From: Georhizobium profundi
GTDB lineage: Bacteria; Pseudomonadota; Alphaproteobacteria; Rhizobiales; Rhizobiaceae
Direction of reading: 5' to 3'
NCBI RefSeq assembly: GCF_003952725.1
Contig: NZ_CP032509.1
Location: 2,256,001-2,320,000 of the forward strand
DNA length: 64,000 bases
Both the position numbers and the translations under genes were made by a program. The notes under the pieces are model-generated. The model worked only from the letters and a program-made list of their open reading frames with translations, did no database searches and was not told the DNA's origin. Every line of letters starts with the position of its first letter. Within the stretch, counting starts at the first letter, position 1. Below are positions 1-8,884 of the stretch, piece by piece.

Positions 1-1036
1 CCTTCTCGATATAGGTATCCGAGCGCGGGACGTAGGCTTCCGGCTGGTAGTAGTCGTAATAGGAGACGAAATATTCCACCGCATTGTCCGGGAAGAAGTT
101 CTTGAACTCCGAATAGAGCTGGGCGGCGAGGGTTTTGTTGGGCGCGAGGATGACGGCGGGGCGCTGCGTCTCCTCGATGACCTTGGCCATGGTGAAGGTC
201 TTGCCCGAGCCGGTGACGCCGAGCAGCACCTGGGAGCGCTCGTTCTCCTTCACGCCGGCGACGAGATCGGCGATCGCGGTCGGCTGGTCGCCGGCGGGCT
301 GGTACTCGGTCTGCATGGTGAAGGCGATGCCGCCTTCGGATTTCTCCGGCCGGGCGGGGCGGTGCGGCGTCCACAGCTTGCCGTCCTTGAAGAGCGGATT
401 GCCGCTTTCGATCAGCGCCGACAGCGCCTCGACGGTGGCCGTGACCGCGCCGGTGGCGAGCGCGGAGGCCTCCTCCAGGCTCGTATCCATGCCGGCAACG
501 GGATTGAGGCCGGCGGCGGCGCGGGCGCGCGGATCGGTCGTACCGCCCATGGACGTTCCGCGGGAAGTTCTTGATGCCCCGCCCTTAAGCTTCTCGCTGC
601 GCTCGGCGCTGGCGGGGGCCCCGGGCTCGGATGCGGTGGGTTTGTTAGAGTTGATTTTGTTTGCGCTCACGCTGTCGGCGCTTTGCGCCTTCGCTCCGCG
701 GGGGCCTCGCACGGGCTCGGACGGCCGTTCGGCCTTGCGGCTCTTCGAGCCGTTTGGAGCGTCATCACTGGCTTCGCGTTCCGCCTGGGCAGCGCGTTCG
801 ACCTTGCGGCGGTGTTTGCCGGCCTTGGAGGCGACGTCGTGGCGGGTTTCGATGGTTTCGGCCTCGGCCATGCGCTCCATCTCGCGGGCCCAGTCGGAGA
901 CGGAGCCGGAGGAGAAGGGGGCGCCTTCCAGGCCGCGCTGGGGCGCCTCGGAAAAGCCGCGCGTGCGCGTCGGGTCGAAATCCTCCGCGCCGGTATCGTC
1001 GGGGCGGGGCGAGGTCTTGTCGGGTCGGGAAGCCAT
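1..1036 (-). CDS. uvrB: Excinuclease ABC subunit B, N-terminal part (runs off the left edge)
   Basis: UvrB is the ATPase/helicase-fold subunit of UvrABC nucleotide excision repair that verifies damage handed over by UvrA. Only the first 345 codons are inside the window. The Walker A motif [13 protein letters not shown] lies near residues 273-285, followed by NKTLAAQLY and the DNA-wedging hairpin segment [14 protein letters not shown]. The canonical UvrB start region ([11 protein letters not shown]) only begins at residue 241. The 240 residues before it are charged, low in complexity and open in frame from the ATG at 1036; such extensions are familiar in rhizobial UvrB. I saw no GTTC-N7-GTTC LexA-type box just upstream. 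Identity is certain; the start is likely but not proven. Confidence 0.95.
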   Translation of the reverse strand, partial: MASRPDKTSPRPDDTGAEDFDPTRTRGFSEAPQRGLEGAPFSSGSVSDWAREMERMAEAETIETRHDVASKAGKHRRKVERAAQAEREASDDAPNGSKSRKAERPSEPVRGPRGAKAQSADSVSANKINSNKPTASEPGAPASAERSEKLKGGASRTSRGTSMGGTTDPRARAAAGLNPVAGMDTSLEEASALATGAVTATVEALSALIESGNPLFKDGKLWTPHRPARPEKSEGGIAFTMQTEYQPAGDQPTAIADLVAGVKENERSQVLLGVTGSGKTFTMAKVIEETQRPAVILAPNKTLAAQLYSEFKNFFPDNAVEYFVSYYDYYQPEAYVPRSDTYIEK

Positions 1037-1176
1037 GGAGGGAATATGGGTGGAGTCCGGCGGGATTGGAAGGGGAGCGCGCCGGTTTGAGCCGTGGAAT
1101 GACCGCTTTTCGAGAGGATCGGCGGCGCTTTCCGCCGTCAGCACGACGGGTGGGCGGATGGCCAGGTCCGCAATGC

Positions 1177-1207
1177 GAAAACGCGCCGCCCCATGGGGAC
1201 GACGCGC
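1177..1207 (-). terminator. Rho-independent terminator of the SH3 protein gene
   Basis: Read on the minus strand, a GC-rich stem built around CCCC-AT-GGGG with one bulge and outer GCGCG pairing is followed by TTTT. It lies about 50 bases past the stop of the SH3 protein gene (1258) and before uvrB, so it probably separates the two transcripts. The U-tract is short. Confidence 0.5.
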
Positions 1208-1257
1208 TCTCGCATGCACTTAAGATTCGGGCGTGGGCCCGATCCGGTCCGACCAAA

Positions 1258-1827
1258 TCAGTCGGTCTGGTAACGGAACGGAGCCTGGCCGCCGCGGGGG
1301 ATGACGATCTCGCCACGGGCATCGCGGCGATCATCGCGCCAGTCGCGACGGACTTCACGGCGCCATTCACGGCGATCGTCTCGCCAGTCGCGGCGGGCTT
1401 CGCGGCGCCAGTCACGGCGATCAGCACGCCAGTCGCGGCGATCGTAGTAGCGGCCCGGACGGCGGTAATCGCGGTCATTGTTGCTGAGCGCGGAGCCGAT
1501 GACGACGCCGGCGATCAGCGGGATGCCAATGGAGGCGGCGGACGACGAGAAGTTGCCGCCGGCATAGCGGCCTTCCTGCTGGGCGAGGTAGCGGGACGAG
1601 GCCCAGCCGTCATAGCCCTGATAGTTCACGCGGCACCAGGAATAGCCCGAGGCGCAGCCGGCGACATTGACGACGGCGCCGCTCGGCAGGACGCCGACGG
1701 ACTGGTAGCCGGTGCCGGGACCGGCGCGCAGGTTGAGATCGGTGGTGACGAGCGCCGACTGGGCCAGCGCGCTACCGGCGCCCAGCATGCCCACGACGAA
1801 GGCGGCTGCTTTCAAAAAGGTTTTCAT
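1258..1827 (-). CDS. Exported SH3-domain protein with Arg/Trp/Asp-rich tail
   Basis: Residues 1 to about 22 form a signal peptide ending ALA-Q. A bacterial SH3 (SH3b) domain follows at about residues 25-80 (LNLRAGPGTGYQSVGVLPSG, then WCRV and GWASSRYL). There is then a short hydrophobic stretch (IGIPLIAGVVIGSAL), and the C-terminal third is made of repeated RRDWR/RREWR blocks. SH3b domains in exported proteins usually bind cell-wall peptides; the tail is not a domain I can name. The start at 1827 is preferred over a GTG four codons upstream because GAGG sits six bases before this ATG. The protein would be 189 residues, secreted to the periplasm. Its function is unknown. Confidence 0.85.
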   Translation of the reverse strand: MKTFLKAAAFVVGMLGAGSALAQSALVTTDLNLRAGPGTGYQSVGVLPSGAVVNVAGCASGYSWCRVNYQGYDGWASSRYLAQQEGRYAGGNFSSSAASIGIPLIAGVVIGSALSNNDRDYRRPGRYYDRRDWRADRRDWRREARRDWRDDRREWRREVRRDWRDDRRDARGEIVIPRGGQAPFRYQTD

Positions 1828-1839
1828 GACGTACCTCAC

Positions 1840-2232
1840 TGCTTTTTCTTGACGTGCAGTTATCGTTGATTTCGGCTCTCAAACGGTCGCAAGCGACAGA
1901 TAGTTCCCGAAAACGCCGCCGATCACGCGGGCGTGACCGTTGAGACCTTGAGGAATTGTTAACGGAAGAGACGTGAATGGGGGCTGAATGGGGGAGGAGG
2001 CTTGATGACAGCTTTCGACCCCATGGCGGTTGTTCAAAGGACCACTGACGGCTTCCCTAAAGCTGCCGTTCTGTAGTCGATCCCGAATGCGGATGTTCCC
2101 GCATTCCGGGGAACGGGGTGTCGCTTTACGATTCAAGTGCTGACGTTGATCCACGCTAGGAAAGGTAGCTACTCTGCGCGTAGCAAGACTTGGTTTGCGA
2201 TCAGTTCTGCCTGAGTGGGGGGGAAAAGCGCG
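1840..2232. other. Intergenic stretch at the left edge of the KAP insert
   Basis: No convincing gene is seen here; a 91-codon minus-strand frame (1879-2154) has no family resemblance and no good ribosome site. There is one imperfect hairpin, CCGAATGCGG at 2083-2092 against CCGCATTCCGG at 2099-2109, of unknown role. The sequence is visibly less GC-rich than its flanks, as is the KAP gene that follows. Confidence 0.4.
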
Positions 2233-4424
2233 ATGACGAGTGATGAGTACACCCTAGGCGACGATCAACCGAAAAAAATCTAAAGGACGATCGACTGGGA
2301 TATGCTCCATTTGCCGAGCGCTTGGCGAACGTCATCGTCAATATGAACGTACCAAACGGCTACGTTATCGGGCTTCACGGCAAGTGGGGCTCCGGAAAGA
2401 CTACGGTCGTCAACTTCATTCTTGAGCACATCAAGAAGCACCAGGATGAGGCAAAAAAGGTCGAACACGTCGACTTCCGTCCTTGGATAGTCTCGGGTCA
2501 CCAGGACCTGATGGCAGCCTTCTTCAAGTTGTTGTCCGAGCAGCTGAAACCCAAAGAAGGCAAAGTCAGAAAGCTTTTCAAAAGGGGCATGCACACCACA
2601 GCACAGGGTACGGACAGTCTGGTCGATGCAGCCGTCACTCTATCAGTCGCAATTGATCCAAGTGGCGGTGTATTTTCGCGGCTAGCCGGCGGATTCGGCA
2701 AGAAGGCGCTAAATGCCGCTGCGAGCAACTATCTCAAGACGCCCAGCCTGCAAAAGGCATATGAAGACCTCAGGGATCTGCTGTCAAAGAGCGACCGTCG
2801 CTTCTTTGTCACCATCGACGATATCGATCGGCTCGAAGACGATGAGATCAGGTCGATCATGCAAATGGTCAAGACCATCGGGCGCCTGCCAAACGTCATT
2901 TACCTGCTTGTTTATGACCGCGAAATAGTGTGGCGGGCACTCGAGGAAGGCACGGACCGCGTTGGCCCACGATTTGCCGAGAAAATCGTTCAGCAGGAAG
3001 TCGAGTTGCCCCTGCCCGGGAAGAACGTCCTTCTGACTATGCTCGACGAAGAGATCAAGTTCCTAACCGCTGACGGCGAAAACTCGGCCAGGTGGCAGTA
3101 CATTGTCCGAGACGGCGTGCACCGCTGGATGAATTACCCGCGTGACGTGCTGCGTTTCTCGAACGCTTTGAAGTTTGTCTGGCCGGCTTTGGAGGGCGAG
3201 TTTGACTCTCAGGATCTAGTGGCCATCGAAGGCATCCGCCTGTTCGATTCAACCGCGTTCGATTGGGTTCGTCTGAACCGTGACTTTCTCTTCAACGAAG
3301 GCCGCTACTTCATGGGTGCTGACGAGGAACGAAGGGCAAAGGTTGAGGCGCTGAAGGAGTCCTTGCTGCCGACGACCGTCGACGTGATTATGGCGCTCCT
3401 AACCGTCCTCTTTCCGAGCCAGGGCAAGTGGTTTCAGGGCGATCGTTACATGATAAGCGAGAACTACGCCGCATCGCAGGCTCGTCGAGGTCTAGCGAGT
3501 GAAGCTGGCTACGACGCCTACTTTGCTCTTCACCCCAGCGCTGACGCAGTGCCCAAGAGCACAATTGATGCGGTGTTCGACAAACTCGACGATGAGAAGG
3601 CGATCACGAGCGCGCTGCGAGCGTACGTTGGGAAGGACAATCGCCGCGGCCGAGCGATGATCGGACTCTTCCTGCAGGACTTGCGTATCCGCTTCGCTGT
3701 CCATCCTAAGCCTGAACCATCCCAACAATTGCTCAACGCACTTCTCTCGATTGGCGATGAAGTACTTGGTCTCCCCTGGCAAGGAGAGATGTTCACGCTC
3801 GAACCGAGCGGAACGCTTCGCTTCTTGGTACGCGATTTGCTTGAGGCTTGGGGTGAAGAGGAAGCTGGCAAGCACCTCATAGCCGCCTTCGAACAGTCGA
3901 ACTCTCCGTTCGTCCTAGCCGACCTCTATTTTGATCGCGGCCGGGAACTCGGCGTCTTCCCTAGTGATGATGCCGGCCGACGGGTCATAAGCAAGGAGGA
4001 TTTTGATAAGCTCGGCACCGTATTGATGCCAAAAATACAGGCCTCGGCCAACGATGGCTCGCTCGTGAATGTGCCCTACCTATGGGACATAGCACGGTCA
4101 TGGAAGCATTTAGGCGATCCGGCTGCCGCCAAGGAATGGCTACGCAAGGGCATCGAGGCGGACGGCAGCTTCACGGCGAAGGTGATCAAAGGGATGTTAA
4201 CTCAGAGTTCCTCGGGTGGCGGCATCCGGTATAGCTTCCGCAAGGAACCAGATGAGGATCTTTACGACTTGGGCGCTGTGTACGAGAATGCAAAGAGCCA
4301 CCTCAGCGATGCTAACGGCCTGACCGATTACGAGCAGGCCCTTCTCAAGGCACTGGTAGATGGCGTGGATCGGATACGGGCAGGCCAGTCGCCCGATCGT
4401 TTTGGGGGCGACGGTGATGAGTGA
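2233..4424 (+). CDS. KAP family P-loop NTPase, reading frame broken at an A7 tract
   Basis: KAP NTPases are P-loop ATPases of the STAND/AAA-like radiation; several bacterial members act in phage exclusion (PifA of plasmid F belongs here). Walker A GKWGSGKT is encoded near 2379-2402 and Walker B FFVTIDDIDRL near 2802-2834. The long continuous frame contains no ATG before the conserved KAP entry helix: from 2247 it already reads NLKDDRLGYAPFAERLANV. A good start, ATG 2233 after a G-rich ribosome site, reads MTSDEYTLGDDQPKK in another frame and stops at 2281-2283. The two frames join exactly at GAAAAAAAT (A7 at 2272-2278) by a one-base backward shift. The nominal TTG at 2322 would cut off the conserved helix, so the full protein is probably about 730 residues. 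The membrane hairpin seen in many KAP proteins is not evident. Sequence error, pseudogene or recoding are all possible. Confidence 0.8.
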
Positions 4425-4449
4425 CCTATTTGAATGGCCGCTTTCATAA
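4417..4449 (+). pseudogene. Ten-codon stub overlapping the KAP stop
   Basis: An ATG at 4417 overlaps the KAP stop in the ATGAGTGA arrangement typical of a translationally coupled second gene. It reads MSDLFEWPLS and then meets TAA. Nothing resembling a continuation is visible in the 70 bases before the convergent kinase gene. It may be the remnant of a partner gene lost at the right edge of the insert, or chance. Confidence is low. Confidence 0.25.
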
Positions 4450-4518
4450 GCTCGCAGCTCAGAATCCGACCGTCCTCTCAGCAGCCTCTAGTCCCGACAT
4501 CCCAACCCACCAACCCCC

Positions 4519-5568
4519 TCAATACCGCGGCACGAGCCTCGACTTCGGCAACGGCATCGTCAGGTGGAGCGAAAATCCCGTTTCGGCGTAGTCGGTCTGG
4601 ATCTCGGCGTTGCACTGGACGGTGAGGACGCGTTCCAGGAGGACGGAGCCGAAGCCTTTGCGGGTGGGGGTGGTGGCGGCGGGGCCGCCGGTTTCCTGCC
4701 AGCTGAGGTTGAGGTGGCGGTTGCCTTCGGTTTCCTCGATGGACCATCGGACTTGGACGCGGCCTTCTTCCACGGAAAGGGCGCCGTATTTGACAGCATT
4801 GGTGGCAAGTTCGTGGAAGGCCATGCCGAGGGGGACGGCGATATCGGAGACGAGGTGGGTATCGGGGCCTTCGATGGTGAAGCGGCCGGCCTTGGTATCG
4901 TAGATATCGAGTTCCTGGGTGAGGATGCGGCGCAGCGAGGCGGTCTGCCAGTAATCCTCGGTGAGCTTTTCGTGGGTGCGCGAGAGCGACACGATGCGGC
5001 TCGAGAAGGCGCGTGTGAAGCTTTCGATATCGGTGTGGGAGCGGGCGGTTGCGCCGAGCATGGCCTGGACGTTGGCGAGCGTGTTCTTGACCCGGTGGTG
5101 GAGCTCGCGGATCAGGAGCTTTTGGCGCTCATCGGACTTTTCGCGCTCTTCGATATAGGCCTTGACCTGGAGCTGGCGGGTGCGCGCGCGTGCGGCGGAG
5201 GCGACGGCGCTCTTGAGCGAGGCTGCGCTGAAGGGGCGTTCCAGCACGATGTGGCCGTGATTGAGGAAGGCGAGGCGTTCATCGAGCTCCTGGCCGCGCG
5301 AGCCGAGGATGATGACGGGGAAATCGGACCAGGGCGGCTGGCTTTCGATCCATGCGGCAAGCTGGCTGCGTTCGCCTTCGAGCAGGGCTTCCTCGGTGAT
5401 GACGAGGCAGAGCGCATCGGGCCTGGCAGGCGGCAGGAGGGCGAGGATTTCCGGCAAGTCGGTGCAGGAAACGGGATCGAAGCCGGCATCGCGGATGAGG
5501 CCTGACGCGATCGCGCCATCGCGGCCGAAGGGCGTGCAGACGATGATGCGGGCAGGTTCAGCCGACAC
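4519..5568 (-). CDS. HWE-family histidine kinase with N-terminal receiver-like domain
   Basis: The N-terminal 125 residues look like a receiver or pseudo-receiver fold (IIVCTPFGRDGAIASGLI, later FPVIILGSRG and LERPFSAASL). They are joined to an HWE/HisKA_2 kinase core with the phospho-acceptor box RELHHRVKNTLANVQAM, the N-box HELATNAVKYGALS and the Trp-x-Glu element SWQETGGP. There is no membrane segment, so the kinase is cytosolic. It starts with GTG only 18 bases after the KaiC-like gene, so the two should be co-transcribed and coupled. That arrangement suggests the kinase reads out, or responds to, the KaiC-like ATPase. In many HWE kinases the output is the general stress response; no partner regulator is in this window. 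Confidence 0.9.
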   Translation of the reverse strand: MSAEPARIIVCTPFGRDGAIASGLIRDAGFDPVSCTDLPEILALLPPARPDALCLVITEEALLEGERSQLAAWIESQPPWSDFPVIILGSRGQELDERLAFLNHGHIVLERPFSAASLKSAVASAARARTRQLQVKAYIEEREKSDERQKLLIRELHHRVKNTLANVQAMLGATARSHTDIESFTRAFSSRIVSLSRTHEKLTEDYWQTASLRRILTQELDIYDTKAGRFTIEGPDTHLVSDIAVPLGMAFHELATNAVKYGALSVEEGRVQVRWSIEETEGNRHLNLSWQETGGPAATTPTRKGFGSVLLERVLTVQCNAEIQTDYAETGFSLHLTMPLPKSRLVPRY

Positions 5569-5586
5569 GCTTTCAGGTTTCCGGTT

Positions 5587-7092
5587 TCAAGACTCTGGCT
5601 GTGACTGGCGCATCAGCGACGCCCGATCGCCATCGAAGCGTGGGGTGCCGGAGAGCACGCCGGAAAACTGCGAGAGCGGCTCCCCGACCGATAGTCCATC
5701 CGACGACAGGGTGAATTCACGGATCGCATCCTCATGGGGCCCGGTGCGCTTCTTCACCACCGAGACGGCGCGGCGGATCCGGCCTTCGGCTTCGAAGTAG
5801 CGCAGCAACATCACCGAATCGGACAGGTAGGTGAGATCGACCGGTGTATTCATATGGCCGATCAGCCCGTGATTGGCGAGCAGAAGAAGCGTGACGATGC
5901 CCTGCTGGTTCAGATAGGTGAGAATTTCGTGCATCTGCAGGAGCAGCTGCTGCTCCTCGGGCAGGGAATTAAGGTAGCCGGTGAGGCTGTCGATGATGAC
6001 CATCTTCACGCCCGACGCTTCGACGGCCTGCTGCAGGCGGCCGGTGATCTCGCCCGGCGACAGCTCCGCCGGATCGACCTGATCGAGCGTGAGCAGGCCG
6101 CTTTCGAGGAAGGGCGCGAGGTCCATGCCCAAGCCTTCGGCGCGGGCGAGAATGATGCGCTTGGTTTCCTCAAAGGTGACGAGGTAGACGGGTTCGCCGC
6201 GCCTCAGCGCCGCATAGGCATAGCGCGCCGAGATCGACGACTTGCCGGTGCCGGACGGGCCCATGAGCAGCGTGCTGGTGCCGCGCGGAAGGCCGCCCTT
6301 GAAGAGATCGTCGAGGCCGGTGCCGCTTTGCGCATCCGCGCCGAAATCCACCTGGGCATGATCGGCAGCCGTGAGGCGGGGGAAGATGGTGACGCCGCCC
6401 GGCCGGATGACCATGTCGTGGAAGCCGCCGCGGATCTGCACGCCGCGCATCTTGATCAGCCGCGCGCGCCGCCGTTCCGCGCCATAGGCGGGGACGTAAT
6501 GTTCCAGCCGCAGGACGCCGTGGCAGACGGAGTGGAGGTTGAGATCGTCCTGCTCGCCGGTGAGATCGTCGAGGAAGAGCGTGGTGATGTCGTTCAGGAG
6601 AACGAAGCTCTTCAGCGCGAGCACCTGGCGGCGATAGCGCAGCGAGCCCTGCGACAGGATGCGGATTTCCGACAGGCTGTCGAAGACGAGCCGGGTGGGC
6701 TTGTGCTTCTCGATGGCGGCGAGCGCCATTTCCAGCGTCTCGCCGAGCTCGAGCTCGGAGGAGTGGAGCATCGACTGGTACTTGGACTTGTCGAGGCTGA
6801 GTTCGGGCGGGACGAGCTCGTAGATCTCCAGTCCATCGAGCGACCAGCCATGGCGGCGCGCGACCGAGATGAGCTCGCGCCGGCTTTCCGACAGCGTGAT
6901 GTAGAGGCAGGTCTCACCGCGGCGCACGCCATCGAGCAGGAACTGCAGCCCGACCGTGGTCTTGCCGCTGCCCGGCCGCCCCTCGACCAGATGCGCCCGA
7001 CCCTTGGCGAAACCGCCGCGCATCAGATGATTCAACCCCGGCACGCCGGAATCGATGGGCGCCGCATCGTCCATAATAACCTGATTTTCCAT
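5587..7092 (-). CDS. KaiC-like double RecA-domain ATPase
   Basis: The 501 residues contain two tandem RecA/KaiC domains. The first has Walker A GRPGSGKT (about residues 40-47); the second has GPSGTGKS and the KaiC-type FEETKR motif. The length matches KaiC (about 519 residues in cyanobacteria). In the first domain the catalytic pair is SE (ITLSESRREL) rather than EE, and the segment matching the KaiC phosphorylation site reads T421-Y422 instead of Ser-Thr. No kaiA or kaiB is present in the window. Start: ATG with GGAG six bases upstream. It forms an operon with the downstream HWE kinase, and a second HWE kinase lies upstream on the same strand. The role is probably signalling or timing-like; a true clock function cannot be claimed. 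Confidence 0.9.
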   Translation of the reverse strand: MENQVIMDDAAPIDSGVPGLNHLMRGGFAKGRAHLVEGRPGSGKTTVGLQFLLDGVRRGETCLYITLSESRRELISVARRHGWSLDGLEIYELVPPELSLDKSKYQSMLHSSELELGETLEMALAAIEKHKPTRLVFDSLSEIRILSQGSLRYRRQVLALKSFVLLNDITTLFLDDLTGEQDDLNLHSVCHGVLRLEHYVPAYGAERRRARLIKMRGVQIRGGFHDMVIRPGGVTIFPRLTAADHAQVDFGADAQSGTGLDDLFKGGLPRGTSTLLMGPSGTGKSSISARYAYAALRRGEPVYLVTFEETKRIILARAEGLGMDLAPFLESGLLTLDQVDPAELSPGEITGRLQQAVEASGVKMVIIDSLTGYLNSLPEEQQLLLQMHEILTYLNQQGIVTLLLLANHGLIGHMNTPVDLTYLSDSVMLLRYFEAEGRIRRAVSVVKKRTGPHEDAIREFTLSSDGLSVGEPLSQFSGVLSGTPRFDGDRASLMRQSQPES

Positions 7093-7246
7093 GGACGGCT
7101 CCTGAACTGAGGGGAAAGGGAGCCGCTGTGTAGGCCGATGAGCGGGGGTGTCTTTAAGATAGGTTATATGGGGTGGGGGTGTGCCAATCGGCGAAACGGC
7201 TGCAAGGACGTTTCGCGTTGGGCGACCTCTTCGACACGGGGCGCCT

Positions 7247-8728
7247 TCAGCCTGCGTCGAAAGGCTCGGCGCTTGCGGTTTGCGTTATGCCGCGCAGAAC
7301 ATACTCCACGCCCTCAGGCAGATAAGCAGTCTCTCCCGAGCCTTTGAAGTATCTGGGGACGATCCGGTCGGTCAGTTTCGAGCCGAACCCCGAGCGCAGC
7401 GGCGGTGAAACACGCGGACCGTTGCGTTCCTTCCAACGAAATTCGAAAGTGCGATCCTGTCCGACGTTCCAATCGATCGAGATTTCTCCCTCGTCCGATC
7501 CAAGCGCGCCATATTTTGCGGCGTTTGTGGACAGCTCATAGATCGCCAGCGAAAGACCAACGGCCTGCTCGGCTGAAATCGCGATCGAAGGTCCTTGGAT
7601 CGTCAATCTGCGTTCATCGTCGATATGAGGCGCGATGGCCTCGCGAACGACCTCTGCGAAGTCGGTATCTCCCTCCTGCCGGGTGATCAGTGTCTGGGTT
7701 CTCGACATTGCCTCGATACGCGAGGCGATGATCTCGCTTGCCTTTTCCAAGCTCGGTGCATTGCGCAAGCTTGCTGTCACCACTGCACTCACCACCGCCA
7801 TGGTGTTCTTCACCCGATGCATCATTTCCTGATGCAGGAACCGTTGCTGCTCTTCGTTCAGCTGGCGTTGCGTCACATCGGTGAACAGAGAAGCGACGCG
7901 GTCGCCCTCCAGGCGTCGAATTCGATTCTCGAACCTGTTCTCATTTATCGCTTTGGCGCTGACGCTCAGCAGAGGCTCCCCAGTGTCAAGCACCCTTCGG
8001 ACAGCGGGCAGCATCTCTTCGCAAAGCTCCGGCATGAGGTCGCCAAGGCAGTGTCCCAAGACAGCGTTTGCGTCGAGCCCGAGCAGCCGCTCGAAGGCCG
8101 GGTTCACTTCTTCGAAGCGAATGTCCGCAACGTCTCCGGCGGCATCGCGCACTGCCTCGGCGATGTAATAGCCCTCCTGCATGTCCTCGAAAAGCCGTCG
8201 GTATTTGAGTTCCGAGACCCCGACCGATATTTCGCGCTCCACGACGAGCGCCAGGCTTTGCAGCACCTTCCGGTCATGTTCGGTCCATTGGTGGGGTGTC
8301 GTGTCGATTGCCGCGAGCGCCCCCACCAGTTCGCCGGTTGGCAACGCGATCGGAACGCCGAGATAGGCCCGCACACCAAGATCTGCGATGGCATGATTGC
8401 TGTTTACAAGCTCGTGGAGGTCGGCATCGTTCACCTTGAGTATCGCCGCCCGCTCCACCACGTGTTGGCAGAAAGAGTGGGTCAGCGGCGTCTCGCCGAC
8501 GCTGTCCCAAGGCGCAGGTAAACCACAATGGCCGGCGAACACCTGACGGTCCTCATCGACAATGGAAATGATGGCAACCGGCACCTGTAACGCGACACGC
8601 ACATGCTCGGTCAGGTGATGAAACTGTTCGCGACCGGAACTGTCGAGCAGTCCGGATCGTCTAATCGCCGATACTCTGTCGGACAACTTTTGCGGCATGC
8701 TCAGGAAACCAGCTTTCGACTGGTCCAT
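7247..8728 (-). CDS. GAF-PAS HWE-family histidine kinase
   Basis: Domains in order: GAF (about residues 25-170, with VPVAIISIVDEDRQVFAGHC and a THSFCQHV segment), PAS (about 175-300) and an HWE/HisKA_2 catalytic core with the H-box QEMMHRVKNTMAVVSAVV, the N-box YELSTNAAKYGALG and RWKERNGP. No transmembrane helix is seen, so it is a cytosolic sensor. The start at 8728 has a weak ribosome site; an ATG at 8698 is a possible alternative. It lies 154 bases upstream of the KaiC-like gene on the same strand, so the three genes form a signalling cluster, possibly with separate promoters. Confidence 0.88.
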   Translation of the reverse strand: MDQSKAGFLSMPQKLSDRVSAIRRSGLLDSSGREQFHHLTEHVRVALQVPVAIISIVDEDRQVFAGHCGLPAPWDSVGETPLTHSFCQHVVERAAILKVNDADLHELVNSNHAIADLGVRAYLGVPIALPTGELVGALAAIDTTPHQWTEHDRKVLQSLALVVEREISVGVSELKYRRLFEDMQEGYYIAEAVRDAAGDVADIRFEEVNPAFERLLGLDANAVLGHCLGDLMPELCEEMLPAVRRVLDTGEPLLSVSAKAINENRFENRIRRLEGDRVASLFTDVTQRQLNEEQQRFLHQEMMHRVKNTMAVVSAVVTASLRNAPSLEKASEIIASRIEAMSRTQTLITRQEGDTDFAEVVREAIAPHIDDERRLTIQGPSIAISAEQAVGLSLAIYELSTNAAKYGALGSDEGEISIDWNVGQDRTFEFRWKERNGPRVSPPLRSGFGSKLTDRIVPRYFKGSGETAYLPEGVEYVLRGITQTASAEPFDAG

Positions 8729-8884
8729 ACGCCAGCTTGGGTTAGATATACGATGGAAGTGAACCTACAACAGATTCGAACTTAAATCTGCGCCTTAGCC
8801 TTAAGCGATCACAGCTATTGCCTGCAGGGCGAAGGCGGCCACGGCTGCTGCCGGCGGTCTCCGGCTCAATATCCTCCTCACCCT

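Noticed and set aside
1037..1257. LexA box before uvrB
   Set aside because: No GTTC-N7-GTTC direct repeat was found upstream of the chosen start, so SOS control is not supported by the sequence here.
1879..2154. 91-codon minus-strand frame upstream of the KAP gene
   Set aside because: No ribosome site, no family resemblance and irregular composition.
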